A stretch of DNA of 64,000 nt from Rhizobium sp. Root1220 (GCF_001426265.1 NZ_LMDG01000023.1:87826-151825); one strand, 5' to 3'. Numbered from the stretch's first letter, positions 39,614-49,018 are shown. Made by a program: numbers and translations. Notes: generated from the sequence alone by a model not told the origin.

Positions 39614-41131
39614 ATGACCGACCGGCCCAATATTCTCCTCGTCACTGCAGATCAATGGCGAGGTGATTGCCTGTCGGCGGTCGGGCACCCTTGCGTGAAA
39701 ACGCCCAACTTCGACGCGCTGGCCTCGGATGGCGTGCTGTTTGCACGCCATTATGCCGGTGCGGCTCCGTGTTCGCCGGCAAGGGCGACCCTCTACACCG
39801 GTCTCTACCAGATGAACCACCGCGTCTGCCGCAACGGCACGCCGCTGGACGCCCGCTTTGACAATCTGGCGCTGGCGGCAAGGCGCGCTGGCTATGAGCC
39901 AACGCTGTTCGGCTACACCGACACCGCGCCGGACCCACGCGGCATCAGCGCGAACGATCCACATCTGACGACTTACGAGGGCTTGTTGCCCGGCTTCACT
40001 TCGCGGCAGCTGCTTCCCGAACACGAGAAGCAATGGTTGTCCTGGCTGCGCTCCCGTGGACATGTCGATGCAAAAAGCCGGAGCATTCATGTTCCCGCCG
40101 GCGCTCGGCCGGGTGAAATATCCAGTGCGCCGACAGTCTATTCCAAGGACGAGACGCAAACGGCCTTTCTCGCCGGAGAATTCATTCGGTGGCTGGGCGA
40201 ACAGGATGCCCCGTGGTTTGCGCATGTTTCATTTCTGCGCCCGCACCCGCCATTTTCCGCGCCTGCCCCCTATGGCGAAATGTTTCGACCCGACGAGGGG
40301 CCTCGTTTTGCACGGGCCGAAAGCCGAGAATACGAAGCGGTGGCGCACCCGTATTTGTCGTATGCCATGCCAAGAATGGACAAGGGAAGCTTTGTCTATG
40401 GCGCCTCCGGTCCCGTGGGCGATTGGACGGCGAGCGACATCGACGCGATCCGGGCAATATACTTTGGAATGATCGTGGAAGTGGACGCCCAACTGGGGCG
40501 AATCTGGAACGCATTGAAAGAGTCCGGAGCCTGGAACAATACCCTGGTTATCTTCACATCCGACCATGCTGAAATGGCGGGCGACCACTGGACACTTGGC
40601 AAGGGCGGCTTTTTCGACGGCAGCTACCACGTTCCGCTGGTCATTCGTGATCCTCGGTCCTCGATCCGAGGCGTCGTTCGTGAGTTCACTTCGGCGGCAG
40701 ACATCTTTCCGACACTCAACGATCGATTGGCCGTTGAGCCGACGAATGGTCTGGATGGCCAATCGCTCATGCCGTTCATCGAACAGGGAAGCGCGCCGAG
40801 CTGGCGCGACGCGGCTTTCTGGGAGTTCGACTTCCGCGATATTGCCGGTCAGGATGCGGAAAATCACTTCGGGCTGCGCTCAAGCGAATGCAACCTCGCT
40901 GTCATTCGCGATGCCCGCTACAAATACGTTCATTTTGCCGCGCTGCCGTGCCTGCTTTTCGATCTCGAAAACGATCCGATGGAGCTGACCAACCTTGCAT
41001 CGGACCCCGCCTATCTGTCTATCCGACTTGCCTATGCCGAGAAGCTGCTTTCATTGCGAGCGCGCCATCTTGACCAGACGCTTGCCTACACCGAATTAAC
41101 GGAAAGAGGGCCGGTCTCGCGCCGGCCCTGA
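39614..41131 (+). CDS. Sulfatase / phosphonate monoester hydrolase-type enzyme
   Basis: This 505-residue alkaline-phosphatase-superfamily hydrolase has the CSPAR motif, in which Cys53 would be converted to formylglycine as the nucleophile. PNILLVTADQWRGD at the N-terminus and FTSDHAEMAGDHW provide metal ligands. The overall pattern resembles the phosphonate/arylsulfate monoester hydrolases described from Rhizobium, with relaxed ester specificity, but an aryl- or choline-sulfatase cannot be excluded. No signal peptide is seen, so it is probably cytoplasmic. A hairpin overlaps its stop codon. Confidence 0.82.
   Translation: MTDRPNILLVTADQWRGDCLSAVGHPCVKTPNFDALASDGVLFARHYAGAAPCSPARATLYTGLYQMNHRVCRNGTPLDARFDNLALAARRAGYEPTLFGYTDTAPDPRGISANDPHLTTYEGLLPGFTSRQLLPEHEKQWLSWLRSRGHVDAKSRSIHVPAGARPGEISSAPTVYSKDETQTAFLAGEFIRWLGEQDAPWFAHVSFLRPHPPFSAPAPYGEMFRPDEGPRFARAESREYEAVAHPYLSYAMPRMDKGSFVYGASGPVGDWTASDIDAIRAIYFGMIVEVDAQLGRIWNALKESGAWNNTLVIFTSDHAEMAGDHWTLGKGGFFDGSYHVPLVIRDPRSSIRGVVREFTSAADIFPTLNDRLAVEPTNGLDGQSLMPFIEQGSAPSWRDAAFWEFDFRDIAGQDAENHFGLRSSECNLAVIRDARYKYVHFAALPCLLFDLENDPMELTNLASDPAYLSIRLAYAEKLLSLRARHLDQTLAYTELTERGPVSRRP
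41107..41129. terminator. Hairpin at the sulfatase gene end
   Basis: AGGGCCGG (41107-41114) pairs perfectly with CCGGCCCT (41122-41129), the second arm reaching the stop codon. It lies between two convergent genes and could end transcription in either direction; there is no T-tract. Confidence 0.45.
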
Positions 41132-41137
41132 CATCAA

Positions 41138-41647
41138 TCAGCTGAAGCGGCCGAGATAGTCCATTTTGCCAACAGGAACGCCCCGGCTGCGCAGAATTGC
41201 GTGTGCCGTCGCAACGTGGAAATAGAAATTCGGGAGCGCGAAGCTCGCAAGGTACTCGTCTCCACGGAACGTGACTTTGTTCCCACCGGGTGAAATGACC
41301 ACCTCGCTGGTCTCGGTGCCTTCAAGAGCATCAGGTGCAATCGTTGCGAGGTAGGCTTCAGTCTTGCCGATCCGATCACGCAGTTCGGCAATTGTGGTCT
41401 CGTTGTCTTCAAATTTTGGCGCAGCCGTGCCGGTCAGGCGGGCGATAGCGAGTTTGGCGCTGTCGGTGGCCCGCTGGTATTGGCCGGACAGTGGCAGCAT
41501 ATCGGGAGACAGCCTCGCGCCAACCAGGTCGCCGGTGTCGATGCCCTTCTCCGCTGCAAAGCTTTCGGCCTTGTCGAGATAGCTCTTTAGCGTGTCGAGG
41601 CCGCGCTGGAAAATCGGGATTGTCAGTCGATACATCGAAATAGACAT
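41138..41647 (-). CDS. DUF1993 family protein
   Basis: This 169-residue protein matches DUF1993: MSISMYRLTIPIFQRGLDTL at the N-terminus, ARLSPDMLPLSGQYQRATDSAK, then LPNFYFHVATAHAILRSRGVPVGKMDYLG at the end. Members are small helical proteins of the DinB-like fold and may bind metal; the role is unknown. The gene is convergent with the sulfatase gene and seems to be a single unit. Confidence 0.85.
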   Translation of the reverse strand: MSISMYRLTIPIFQRGLDTLKSYLDKAESFAAEKGIDTGDLVGARLSPDMLPLSGQYQRATDSAKLAIARLTGTAAPKFEDNETTIAELRDRIGKTEAYLATIAPDALEGTETSEVVISPGGNKVTFRGDEYLASFALPNFYFHVATAHAILRSRGVPVGKMDYLGRFS

Positions 41648-41951
41648 CAGTTACTCCATCAAAGGCAGCCGAACTGCACCGCTGCCAGGCTGGTTATATA
41701 GTCTGCCGCATCCTGGTTTTTAGCGGGACATGCTCGTCCATTGAACGTTGCTGGATGTGTGTCTCTTTGCAGTCACAGACCAGGCTGATGCCTTCATTGA
41801 AGTCCATCGGAGGGACATTTGGGTCCTGTTTTTCGACGCCGCCAACCTTCTGTCCACTTCGGAAAAAATTCTCAGAAAAGGGGTAGCGAAATCCGTCAGC
41901 TTTTCTATTCTGCGCACGTCATATCGCCCGCCCGGGCATACAGGAACGCAG
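41648..41951. other. Divergent intergenic region, DUF1993 gene to dipeptidase gene
   Basis: About 300 bases with no supported gene. The open frame that continues upstream of the dipeptidase to 41748 lacks family similarity. Promoters for both divergent units should be here; none is clear. Confidence 0.4.
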
Positions 41952-43016
41952 ATGCAATTCGTATTCGACGGCCACAACGACGTTCTTCTCCGACTTTGGA
42001 CGCATGAACGAGATGGTGGCGATCCAATCGCGGAATTTTCAAACGGTACTGAATTGGGCCACATCGATGCCCCCCGGGCGAGAGCTGGCGGATTGGCTGG
42101 CGGTCTCTGCGCCGTTTACATTCCCTCCGGTGATCTTGTATTTGCCGATCCTGACAAGGGCGGGCACTATATTACGCCCCTCGCCGCTCCGCTCGAACAT
42201 CTGCCGTCGCTCAATATTGCCACCGAGATGGCCGCGATCGCGCTCCGGCTGGATCGTGCCGGCGCCTGGCGCCTGTGCCGCACAGTCAAGGATATCCGGA
42301 AGTCGATGGCGGACGGCATTTTTGCGGCCGTCATGCACATGGAGGGTTGCGAGGCCATTGGTGCCGACCTGGCTGCACTCGAAGTCTTCTATGCTGCCGG
42401 TCTGCGGTCATTGGGACCGGTATGGAGCCGGCACAATATCTTTGGTTACGGCGTGCCCTTTGCTTTCCCGATGACCCCGGACACGGCGCCGGGTCTGACC
42501 GATGCGGGCTTTGCACTAGTCCGGGAATGCAACCGCCTCGGCATCCTGGTCGATCTGGCTCACATCACCGAACGCGGTTTCTGGGACGTGGCGAAGACCA
42601 CGGAGCAGCCGTTGGTCGCTAGCCATTCGAACGCGCATGTGCTGACGCCGGTCGCACGCAACCTGACGGACAAGCAGCTCGACGCAATCAAGGAAAGCCG
42701 TGGCCTGGTCGGCGTCAACTATGCGACCGCAATGCTGCGCAGCGATGGTCGCTCCGAAGGCGATACGCCGCTCAGCGACATGGTTCGCCATATCGACTAT
42801 CTCGTAGAGCGCATGGGTATCGACTGCGTAGCTCTCGGATCGGATTTCGACGGCGCAACCATCCCCGACGAAATCGGTGATGCTGCTGGCAACCAGAAGC
42901 TGATTGCCGCGCTTAAACGTGCTGGATATGGTGCGGACGATCTTGAAAAATTGGCCAGCGGGAACTGGTTGCGGATTCTGGCTTTGGCGTGGAGGGAAGA
43001 GTGCGCCGGAGCTTGA
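41952..43016 (+). CDS. Membrane-dipeptidase family peptidase (M19)
   Basis: This 354-residue protein belongs to the renal-dipeptidase (M19) family of binuclear zinc hydrolases that cleave dipeptides, often with a D-residue. GHNDVLLRL supplies the His-x-Asp pair, MHMEGCEAIG the bridging glutamate, and LVASHSNAH and LGSDFDG later site residues. There is no signal peptide, so it is probably cytoplasmic. The start at 41952 has AGGA 7 nt upstream. It precedes a dipeptide-type ABC importer by 37 nt, so it probably cleaves the imported dipeptides. Confidence 0.92.
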   Translation: MQFVFDGHNDVLLRLWTHERDGGDPIAEFSNGTELGHIDAPRARAGGLAGGLCAVYIPSGDLVFADPDKGGHYITPLAAPLEHLPSLNIATEMAAIALRLDRAGAWRLCRTVKDIRKSMADGIFAAVMHMEGCEAIGADLAALEVFYAAGLRSLGPVWSRHNIFGYGVPFAFPMTPDTAPGLTDAGFALVRECNRLGILVDLAHITERGFWDVAKTTEQPLVASHSNAHVLTPVARNLTDKQLDAIKESRGLVGVNYATAMLRSDGRSEGDTPLSDMVRHIDYLVERMGIDCVALGSDFDGATIPDEIGDAAGNQKLIAALKRAGYGADDLEKLASGNWLRILALAWREECAGA

Positions 43017-43053
43017 TAGAACTTTCATTCTAAAAACAGGGGAACAAAAAACC

Positions 43054-44697
43054 ATGATACTCAGCAACTTGAACCGTCATTTTCGCCTGCTTTCCACAGG
43101 CGCTGCGCTTTCTCTTCTGATGATCGCCGCACCTGCCGCGTTTGCAGAAACGCCCAAGGATACGCTGGTCGAGGGCTTCGCCATTGACGACATCATCACG
43201 ATGGATCCGGGCGAAGCATTCGAGCTCTCGACCGCTGAAGTCACCAGCAACACCTATAGCCTTCTCGTTCGTCTCGACATGAGCGATACATCCAAGGTGA
43301 AAGGCGATCTGGCTGACAGCTGGACTGTTTCGGACGATGGCCTGACCTATACCTTCAAGCTGAAGCCCGGTATGAAATTCGCTTCCGGTAATCCGATCAC
43401 TGCGGAAGACGTCGCATGGTCGTTCGAGCGTGCCGTCAAGCTTGACAAGAGCCCGGCCTTCATCATCACGCAGTTCGGTATCAACGGCGAGAACGTTGCA
43501 GAGAAGGCCAAGGCTGCCGACGAGAGCACCTTCGTCTTCACAGTCGACAAGCCCTACGCGCCGAGCTTCGTTCTCAACTGCCTGACCGCGACCGTTGCTT
43601 CGGTTGTCGACAAGAAGCTGGTTCTGGATCACGTCAAGCCCGTTACTCCCAGTGCCGACTACAAATACGACAACGATTTCGGCAATGAATGGCTGAAGAC
43701 TGGCTATGCAGGCTCGGGCGCCTTCAAGCTGCGTGAGTGGCGCGCCAACGAGGTTGTCGTGATGGAACGCAACGACAATTACTATGGTGACAAGTCCAAG
43801 CTGAACCGCATTATCTATCGTTTCATGAAGGAAAGCTCGGCGCAGCGTCTGGCGCTGGAAGCCGGCGATATCGACATTGCACGCAATCTGGAGCCAGGCG
43901 ACCTGGATTCGATCGGCAAGAATGCCGACCTTGCAACGACCAGCGCGCCAAAGGGTACGGTCTACTACGTCAGTCTCAACTCCAAGAACGAAAACCTGAA
44001 GAAGCCGGAAGTCCAGGAAGCCTTCAAGTATTTGGTCGATTACGATGCGATTGGATCCACGCTGATCAAAGGTATTGGCGATATCCACCAGACCTTCCTT
44101 CCCGCCGGCCAGCTCGGCGCCCTGAATGACAAGCCCTACAAGCTCGATGTCGCCAAGGCGAAGGAACTGCTTGCGAAGGCCGGCTTGAAGGATGGCTTCT
44201 CGGTAACGATGGACGTGCGCAACACGCAGCCCGTAACCGGTATCGCCGAGTCGATGCAGCAGTCGCTCGCGCAGGCCGGCATCAAGATGGAAATCATCCC
44301 CGGCGACGGAAAGCAGACCCTGACGAAGTTCCGTGCACGCACGCACGATATGTACATCGGTCAGTGGGGTTCCGACTACTTCGACCCGAACTCGAACGCC
44401 GATACGTTCACTACCAACCCCGACAACTCGGATGCAGGCACGGTCAAGACGCTGGCGTGGCGCAATACCTGGGAGGCCCCCGAGCTCGACAAGGAAACGA
44501 AGGCTGCCTTGCTTGAGCGCGATAGTGCCAAGCGCGCTGCCATGTATGAGGACATTCAGCGGAAGTTCCTTGCCAACAGCCCCTTCGTGATCATTTTCCA
44601 GCAGACCGAAGTGGCTGGTTATCGCAAGGGTCTGAAGGACTTCAAGCTCGGTCCGAGCTTCGACACCAACTACGTCGGCCCGATCGGCAAGGAATGA
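43054..44697 (+). CDS. ABC transporter substrate-binding protein, dipeptide/oligopeptide family 5
   Basis: This 547-residue periplasmic binding protein has a clear signal peptide: basic N-terminus and hydrophobic core, with cleavage likely after AFA at residue 31. The mature part follows family 5: MDPGEAFELST, DLADSWTVSDDGLTYTFKLKPG, and NPITAEDVAWSFERAV. It captures the substrate and delivers it to the permeases encoded next. The long upstream frame extension overlaps the dipeptidase gene and was not used. The ligand is inferred to be a dipeptide from the neighbouring M19 dipeptidase. Confidence 0.93.
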   Translation: MILSNLNRHFRLLSTGAALSLLMIAAPAAFAETPKDTLVEGFAIDDIITMDPGEAFELSTAEVTSNTYSLLVRLDMSDTSKVKGDLADSWTVSDDGLTYTFKLKPGMKFASGNPITAEDVAWSFERAVKLDKSPAFIITQFGINGENVAEKAKAADESTFVFTVDKPYAPSFVLNCLTATVASVVDKKLVLDHVKPVTPSADYKYDNDFGNEWLKTGYAGSGAFKLREWRANEVVVMERNDNYYGDKSKLNRIIYRFMKESSAQRLALEAGDIDIARNLEPGDLDSIGKNADLATTSAPKGTVYYVSLNSKNENLKKPEVQEAFKYLVDYDAIGSTLIKGIGDIHQTFLPAGQLGALNDKPYKLDVAKAKELLAKAGLKDGFSVTMDVRNTQPVTGIAESMQQSLAQAGIKMEIIPGDGKQTLTKFRARTHDMYIGQWGSDYFDPNSNADTFTTNPDNSDAGTVKTLAWRNTWEAPELDKETKAALLERDSAKRAAMYEDIQRKFLANSPFVIIFQQTEVAGYRKGLKDFKLGPSFDTNYVGPIGKE

Positions 44698-44715
44698 TCC
44701 GGCAGGATTGATCCG

Positions 44716-45783
44716 TTGAGCATTGTCGAAACAAAGATGGAAGCACGGCCGAAACCCGGCCGTGCCTTTCCAATTGCGAAGGCGGTCGGGCGATTCTTTA
44801 TCGCCGCCGTCACCACCTATCTCGGCCTGTTGGCTGTGACCTTCTTCATCGGCCGTGTCGTGCCAATCGATCCCGTTCTTGCCATTCTCGGCGATCGTGC
44901 GCCGACGCATGTCGTCGAGCGCGTCCGTCGTGAACTCGGTTTCGATCTTCCGCTCTACCAGCAGTTCTATTTTTACCTGAAGAGCGTCCTGTCGGGTGAC
45001 TTCGGGACGTCGGTGCTCACGACAAATCCGGTAATGGTCGACATCCGTCGGGTCTTTCCTGCAACCATCGAGCTTGCCACGCTTGGCACCATCATCGGTT
45101 CAGTGATCGGCGTGCCGCTGGGTGTGCTGGCGGCGGTGAAGCGCGGCAGCTTTGCCGACCAGGTCGTCCGCGTCATCGGGCTCATCGGATATTCTGTGCC
45201 GATATTCTGGCTCGCGCTGATCTCGCTGGTGATCTTCTATGCGCAATTGCGCTGGGTCGCCTTCCCCGGGCGTATCGATATCGTCTTCGAATATACCTTC
45301 ACGCCGATAACCGGCTTTTACCTGATCGACAGTGCGGTACAGGGTCAATGGGATGTGTTCTATGATGTCTTCCGCCACATCATCCTGCCGGCCTCGCTGC
45401 TCGGCTACTTCTCGCTGGCCTACATCAGCCGCATGACACGCAGCTTCATGCTCAACGAACTCAGCCAGGAGTACGTTGTCGCTGCCCGTGCCAAGGGATT
45501 GTCTGAAACCCGGGTAATCTGGGGGCATGCCCTGCGCAACGCCGCCGTCCCTCTCGTGACCGTAATCGCCTTGTCGTACGCCGGACTGCTTGAAGGTTCC
45601 GTGCTGACCGAGACCGTCTTCTCATGGCCGGGCATCGGTCTCTACATCACCAATTCGCTGCAGAACGCAGACATGAATGCCGTCCTCGGTGGCACAATCG
45701 TCATCGGCACGGTCTTCATCGGCATCAATCTGCTGTCCGACCTTCTTTACCGGACACTTGACCCCAGGACACGAAGCCGATGA
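44716..45783 (+). CDS. ABC transporter permease, DppB/OppB type
   Basis: This 355-residue inner-membrane permease has about six membrane segments and the EAA loop NELSQEYVVAARAKGLSETRVIWGHALRN, shortened here to its key residues AxxKGL and GHALRNA. It pairs with the second permease to form the channel. The TTG at 44716 has AGGA 8 nt upstream; the ATG at 44737 is an equally reasonable start and would remove seven residues. The stop overlaps the next start by ATGA. Confidence 0.92.
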   Translation: MSIVETKMEARPKPGRAFPIAKAVGRFFIAAVTTYLGLLAVTFFIGRVVPIDPVLAILGDRAPTHVVERVRRELGFDLPLYQQFYFYLKSVLSGDFGTSVLTTNPVMVDIRRVFPATIELATLGTIIGSVIGVPLGVLAAVKRGSFADQVVRVIGLIGYSVPIFWLALISLVIFYAQLRWVAFPGRIDIVFEYTFTPITGFYLIDSAVQGQWDVFYDVFRHIILPASLLGYFSLAYISRMTRSFMLNELSQEYVVAARAKGLSETRVIWGHALRNAAVPLVTVIALSYAGLLEGSVLTETVFSWPGIGLYITNSLQNADMNAVLGGTIVIGTVFIGINLLSDLLYRTLDPRTRSR

Positions 45784-46715
45784 CGGCCCCCGCCCACCAA
45801 CCAGTACGGTTGAGCCGCCGTGATTGGCTGCTTTCCGACCGTCCACAATCGCGAATGCAGGCCCGGCTTGGGCGAGCATACGTCACCTGGCGCCAGTTCA
45901 CGGCGAACCGATTGGCGGTTGTCGGTCTGTTGATTATCGTCACCTTGTTGCTCGTTGCCGCCTTCGCCGACGTGCTCGCGACCCATTCGCCGGTCATCGG
46001 CGACCTCAAGAATTCCCGGCTGCTGCCACCGGGAACTCCGGGCTTCTGGCTCGGCACAGATGATCAGGGTCGCGATATCTATTCCCGTCTGGTCTATGGT
46101 TCGCGCATTACCCTGGTCGTCGTCTTTCTTGTTGCCGTCATCTCGGCGCCGATCGGGCTTATTGTCGGGACGGTGTCCGGCTATGCCGGCGGCTGGGTGG
46201 ATGCCGTTCTGATGCGCATCACGGATATTTTTCTGGCCTTTCCGAAGCTGGTTCTGGCGCTCGCCTTCGTGGCGGCGCTCGGTCCCGGCATCCAGAACGC
46301 CATCATTGCGATCGCAATCACCTCGTGGCCGCCGTACGCCCGCATCGCCCGCGCAGAGACGCTGACGGTTCGGCGCTCAGACTACATATCGGCCGTCAGG
46401 CTGATGGGTGCCTCGCCGTTGAGGATCGTCGTGCTGCACGTCATGCCGCTTTGCCTATCGTCACTCATCGTTCGCGTGACGCTTGATATGGCCGGCATTA
46501 TCCTGACGGCCGCCGGCCTCGGCTTCCTTGGCCTGGGCGCGCAACCGCCTCTGCCCGAGTGGGGCGCGATGATCGCGTCCGGCCGCCGGTTCATCCTTGA
46601 TCAATGGTGGGTTGCCGCGATGCCCGGCTTCGCGATCCTGATCGTAAGCCTGGGCTTCAATCTGCTCGGTGACGGGTTGCGCGATGCGCTTGACCCGAAG
46701 GAGAGCGGCCAATGA
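45780..46715 (+). CDS. ABC transporter permease, DppC/OppC type
   Basis: This 311-residue permease begins with a cytosolic tail, then FTANRLAVVGLLIIVTLLLV as its first membrane helix, the typical GTDDQGRDIYSRLVYG periplasmic segment, and an EAA loop with YISAVRLMGASPLRIVVLHV. It forms the importer channel with the preceding permease. It is coupled on both sides by ATGA overlaps. Confidence 0.93.
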   Translation: MTAPAHQPVRLSRRDWLLSDRPQSRMQARLGRAYVTWRQFTANRLAVVGLLIIVTLLLVAAFADVLATHSPVIGDLKNSRLLPPGTPGFWLGTDDQGRDIYSRLVYGSRITLVVVFLVAVISAPIGLIVGTVSGYAGGWVDAVLMRITDIFLAFPKLVLALAFVAALGPGIQNAIIAIAITSWPPYARIARAETLTVRRSDYISAVRLMGASPLRIVVLHVMPLCLSSLIVRVTLDMAGIILTAAGLGFLGLGAQPPLPEWGAMIASGRRFILDQWWVAAMPGFAILIVSLGFNLLGDGLRDALDPKESGQ

Positions 46716-47545
46716 CGACGCTTCTCACCGTTCAGAATCTCAAGGTCAGCTATCCCACGCGCACCGGGACGATCGAAGCCGTTCGCGGCGTTTCCTTCAC
46801 GCTTGGCAAGGAGCGCCTGGGGATTGTTGGCGAGTCCGGCTCGGGCAAATCCCAGACGGGGCGCGCAATCATGGGATTGACCTCGAAACACGGCGTCGTC
46901 ACCGCGGACAAGCTCGACTTCAACGGCATCGATCTGCTTTCCATATCGCCGAAACAACGTCGTCATCTTCGCGGCAAACGTATCGCCATGGTGCTTCAGG
47001 ACCCGAAGTATTCCCTTGATCCCGTCATGACAATAGGCCGCCAGATATGCGAGACGCTTCAGGCGCACGAGAGGATCGGCAAGGCGGAAGCGCGCGAGCG
47101 TGCGCTCGAAATGCTGGAAGCCGTTCAGATCCGCGACCCCGCACGGGTCTTCGATCTCTACCCCCACGAGGTATCTGGCGGCATGGGACAGCGCGCCATG
47201 ATCGCGATGATGTTGATTGCCGGCCCCGAACTGCTGATCGCCGACGAACCGACCTCGGCGCTCGACGTCACCGTGCAGCTCGACGTTCTGAAGATCATGG
47301 ATCGGTTGGTATCCGACCGAGGGATGGGATTGATCTTCGTGTCCCACGACCTGCGGCTGGTTTCGTCATTCTGTGATCGGGTCATCGTCATGTACGCGGG
47401 CAAGGTGGTTGAAGAACTCAAGGCATCCGAATTGAAGAATGCGCAGCACCCATACACACAAGGTCTCTTGAATTGTATGCCGCAGATCGGCGAGAGCAGG
47501 CACCCGCTTCCTGTCCTCGACCGCAAACCGGAGTGGGCGCTATGA
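46712..47545 (+). CDS. ABC transporter ATP-binding protein, DppD/OppD type
   Basis: This 277-residue ATPase has Walker A GESGSGKSQTG, a signature VSGGMGQRAM, Walker B LLIADEPTSALD and a switch histidine in FVSHDLRLV. The signature LSGG is replaced by VSGG, which is common in DppD-type subunits. It energises dipeptide uptake with the second ATPase. It is shorter than the usual DppD (about 320-330 residues), so part of the C-terminal oligopeptide-binding extension is reduced. Confidence 0.92.
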   Translation: MTTLLTVQNLKVSYPTRTGTIEAVRGVSFTLGKERLGIVGESGSGKSQTGRAIMGLTSKHGVVTADKLDFNGIDLLSISPKQRRHLRGKRIAMVLQDPKYSLDPVMTIGRQICETLQAHERIGKAEARERALEMLEAVQIRDPARVFDLYPHEVSGGMGQRAMIAMMLIAGPELLIADEPTSALDVTVQLDVLKIMDRLVSDRGMGLIFVSHDLRLVSSFCDRVIVMYAGKVVEELKASELKNAQHPYTQGLLNCMPQIGESRHPLPVLDRKPEWAL

Positions 47546-48303
47546 GCGCGGCGCTTTCCGTTCAGAACCTGAATGTGGTCTACGACCACTTCTATGCGCT
47601 GAAGGATGTCACTGTCGATATCGAGACCGGCGAATCCTTTGGTCTTGTCGGTGAATCGGGCTCGGGGAAGTCGACGCTCCTGCGTGCCGTTGCCGGACTG
47701 GCGCCAGTCTCTCAAGGCACGATCAGAATCCATGGAGATCCGCTCGAGGGTAGCAGGCGCACCAAGGCTTTCTACAGGCGGGTGCAGATGGTGTTCCAGG
47801 ATCCATACGGCTCCCTGCATCCACGCCAAACGATCGATCGCCTGTTGCTTGAGCCATTGGCGATCCACGGTATCGGCGACACCGAGAACCGGATCGCCCG
47901 GGCGCTCGACGAAGTGGGGCTCGGCAACGGTTTCCGCTTTCGATATCCGCACCAGTTGTCGGGCGGCCAGCGCCAGCGCGTCGCGATCGCCCGCGCCCTG
48001 ATCGTCGAGCCAACTATCCTGCTACTCGACGAGCCGACGTCGGCGCTGGATGCTTCCGTTCAGGCGGAGGTCTTGAACCTTCTCGAGCAGATCCGTCGTG
48101 ATCGCAAACTCACCTACATCATGGTCAGCCACGATTTGGGCGTGATCACGCATATGTGCGACCGGCTTGCCGTCATGCGCAACGGCGCCGTCGTCGAACG
48201 GCTGACGGCATCTGCTTTGGCCCATTCGGAGGTTCACGAGGACTACACGCGAAATTTGATGCTCGCGAGCAAGGGTTTCGTCAAATCTCCGGCGCTTGCG
48301 TGA
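47542..48303 (+). CDS. ABC transporter ATP-binding protein, DppF/OppF type
   Basis: This 253-residue ATPase has Walker A GESGSGKSTLLRA, signature QLSGGQRQRVAIARAL and Walker B LLLDEPTSALDASV. It starts by ATGA overlap with the preceding ATPase gene; the longer frame back to 47473 lies inside that gene. It is the last gene of the dipeptidase/transporter operon. It lacks most of the usual C-terminal extension of DppF proteins. Confidence 0.93.
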   Translation: MSAALSVQNLNVVYDHFYALKDVTVDIETGESFGLVGESGSGKSTLLRAVAGLAPVSQGTIRIHGDPLEGSRRTKAFYRRVQMVFQDPYGSLHPRQTIDRLLLEPLAIHGIGDTENRIARALDEVGLGNGFRFRYPHQLSGGQRQRVAIARALIVEPTILLLDEPTSALDASVQAEVLNLLEQIRRDRKLTYIMVSHDLGVITHMCDRLAVMRNGAVVERLTASALAHSEVHEDYTRNLMLASKGFVKSPALA

Positions 48304-48370
48304 TGCCGCTGCTCTGTTCCCTTAGCTCCCGGTAAGCAAATCCTTAAAACACGACCATTCAACTAGACTA

Positions 48371-48398
48371 TTGACAGTTGCCTTGCTTCTGTCATGAT
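48371..48398 (+). promoter_or_regulatory. Candidate sigma-70 promoter
   Basis: TTGACA at 48371 is followed after 16 nt by CATGAT at 48393, four of six matches to TATAAT. Two GTTAAC palindromes lie just downstream (48402-48407 and 48412-48417). It would drive the small ORF at 48441. Confidence 0.4.
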
Positions 48399-48440
48399 CC
48401 CGTTAACGACTGTTAACTTTCGTGATCATGGAGATCAGGC

Positions 48441-48626
48441 ATGTTTTTTCTCGGTGGCATGACCATGGGATATTTGCAGCCACCGGAGAAAGCCGAGAGA
48501 GAGACGATAGCCGCAGCCTCCATTCCTGCCGAAAAAGACAGGCGGCTGCTGGAAGCAGCACGTGAGTCGTCACGCGAAAACGCTGTCGAGCGGTCGTTGC
48601 TATGGGCTTGGCGCACCCTCTGCTAA
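48441..48626 (+). CDS. Hypothetical 61-residue protein
   Basis: This small ORF has GGAG 7 nt before its ATG and a candidate promoter upstream. The product (MFFLGGMTMGYLQPPEKAER, then a charged helical region ending LLWAWRTLC) matches no family I recognise. The hydrophobic start is too short for a membrane anchor. It is probably a genuine small gene, but evidence is limited to the upstream signals and alanine/glutamate-rich codon use like its surroundings. Confidence 0.45.
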   Translation: MFFLGGMTMGYLQPPEKAERETIAAASIPAEKDRRLLEAARESSRENAVERSLLWAWRTLC

Positions 48627-48748
48627 TCATCGGGCGAACGGATTTTTCACTGTGTCGCCGATGAACGAAAATTCATCTCTACTAATCAGATAGAGAAAAT
48701 AGGAAAATAGCTTCATCTCTCGAAGATTGAAGAGGTCGGAGGCAACAC

Positions 48749-48913
48749 ATGGCAAACTTGGGTATCCCGCATGCTCATGCGAACCAGTATGGTTCCGCAA
48801 AGATCAGCAAGCCGGGCACTGCGCGTGGCAAGTTTCAGTTCGCGATTCATGCGACGCTGGTCACTGCGGCGTTTGTTTTCGTCGCCGCGCTGGTTTGTGG
48901 CGTGGTTGGATAG
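48749..48913 (+). CDS. 54-residue small membrane protein
   Basis: A strong GGAGG site lies 6 nt before the ATG. The product has a polar N-terminal half (MANLGIPHAHANQYGSAKIS) and one C-terminal hydrophobic helix (TLVTAAFVFVAALVCGVVG). No family is recognised. The good ribosome-binding site and helix make it a likely real gene of unknown role. Confidence 0.6.
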   Translation: MANLGIPHAHANQYGSAKISKPGTARGKFQFAIHATLVTAAFVFVAALVCGVVG

Positions 48914-49018
48914 TCTGGGCGCGCTCCTGACAAACCCTGGCAGGAAAGCTTGAAATCCTTCGTCGCGCGATGTTCGAAATGACCAGTCATTGCAGTTTAG
49001 CAGACATCCAACTGTTCG

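Noticed and set aside
43030-44910. 626-codon minus-strand frame opposite the binding-protein gene
   Set aside because: It is an antisense shadow of the substrate-binding protein; the plus-strand frame has a signal peptide and family motifs.
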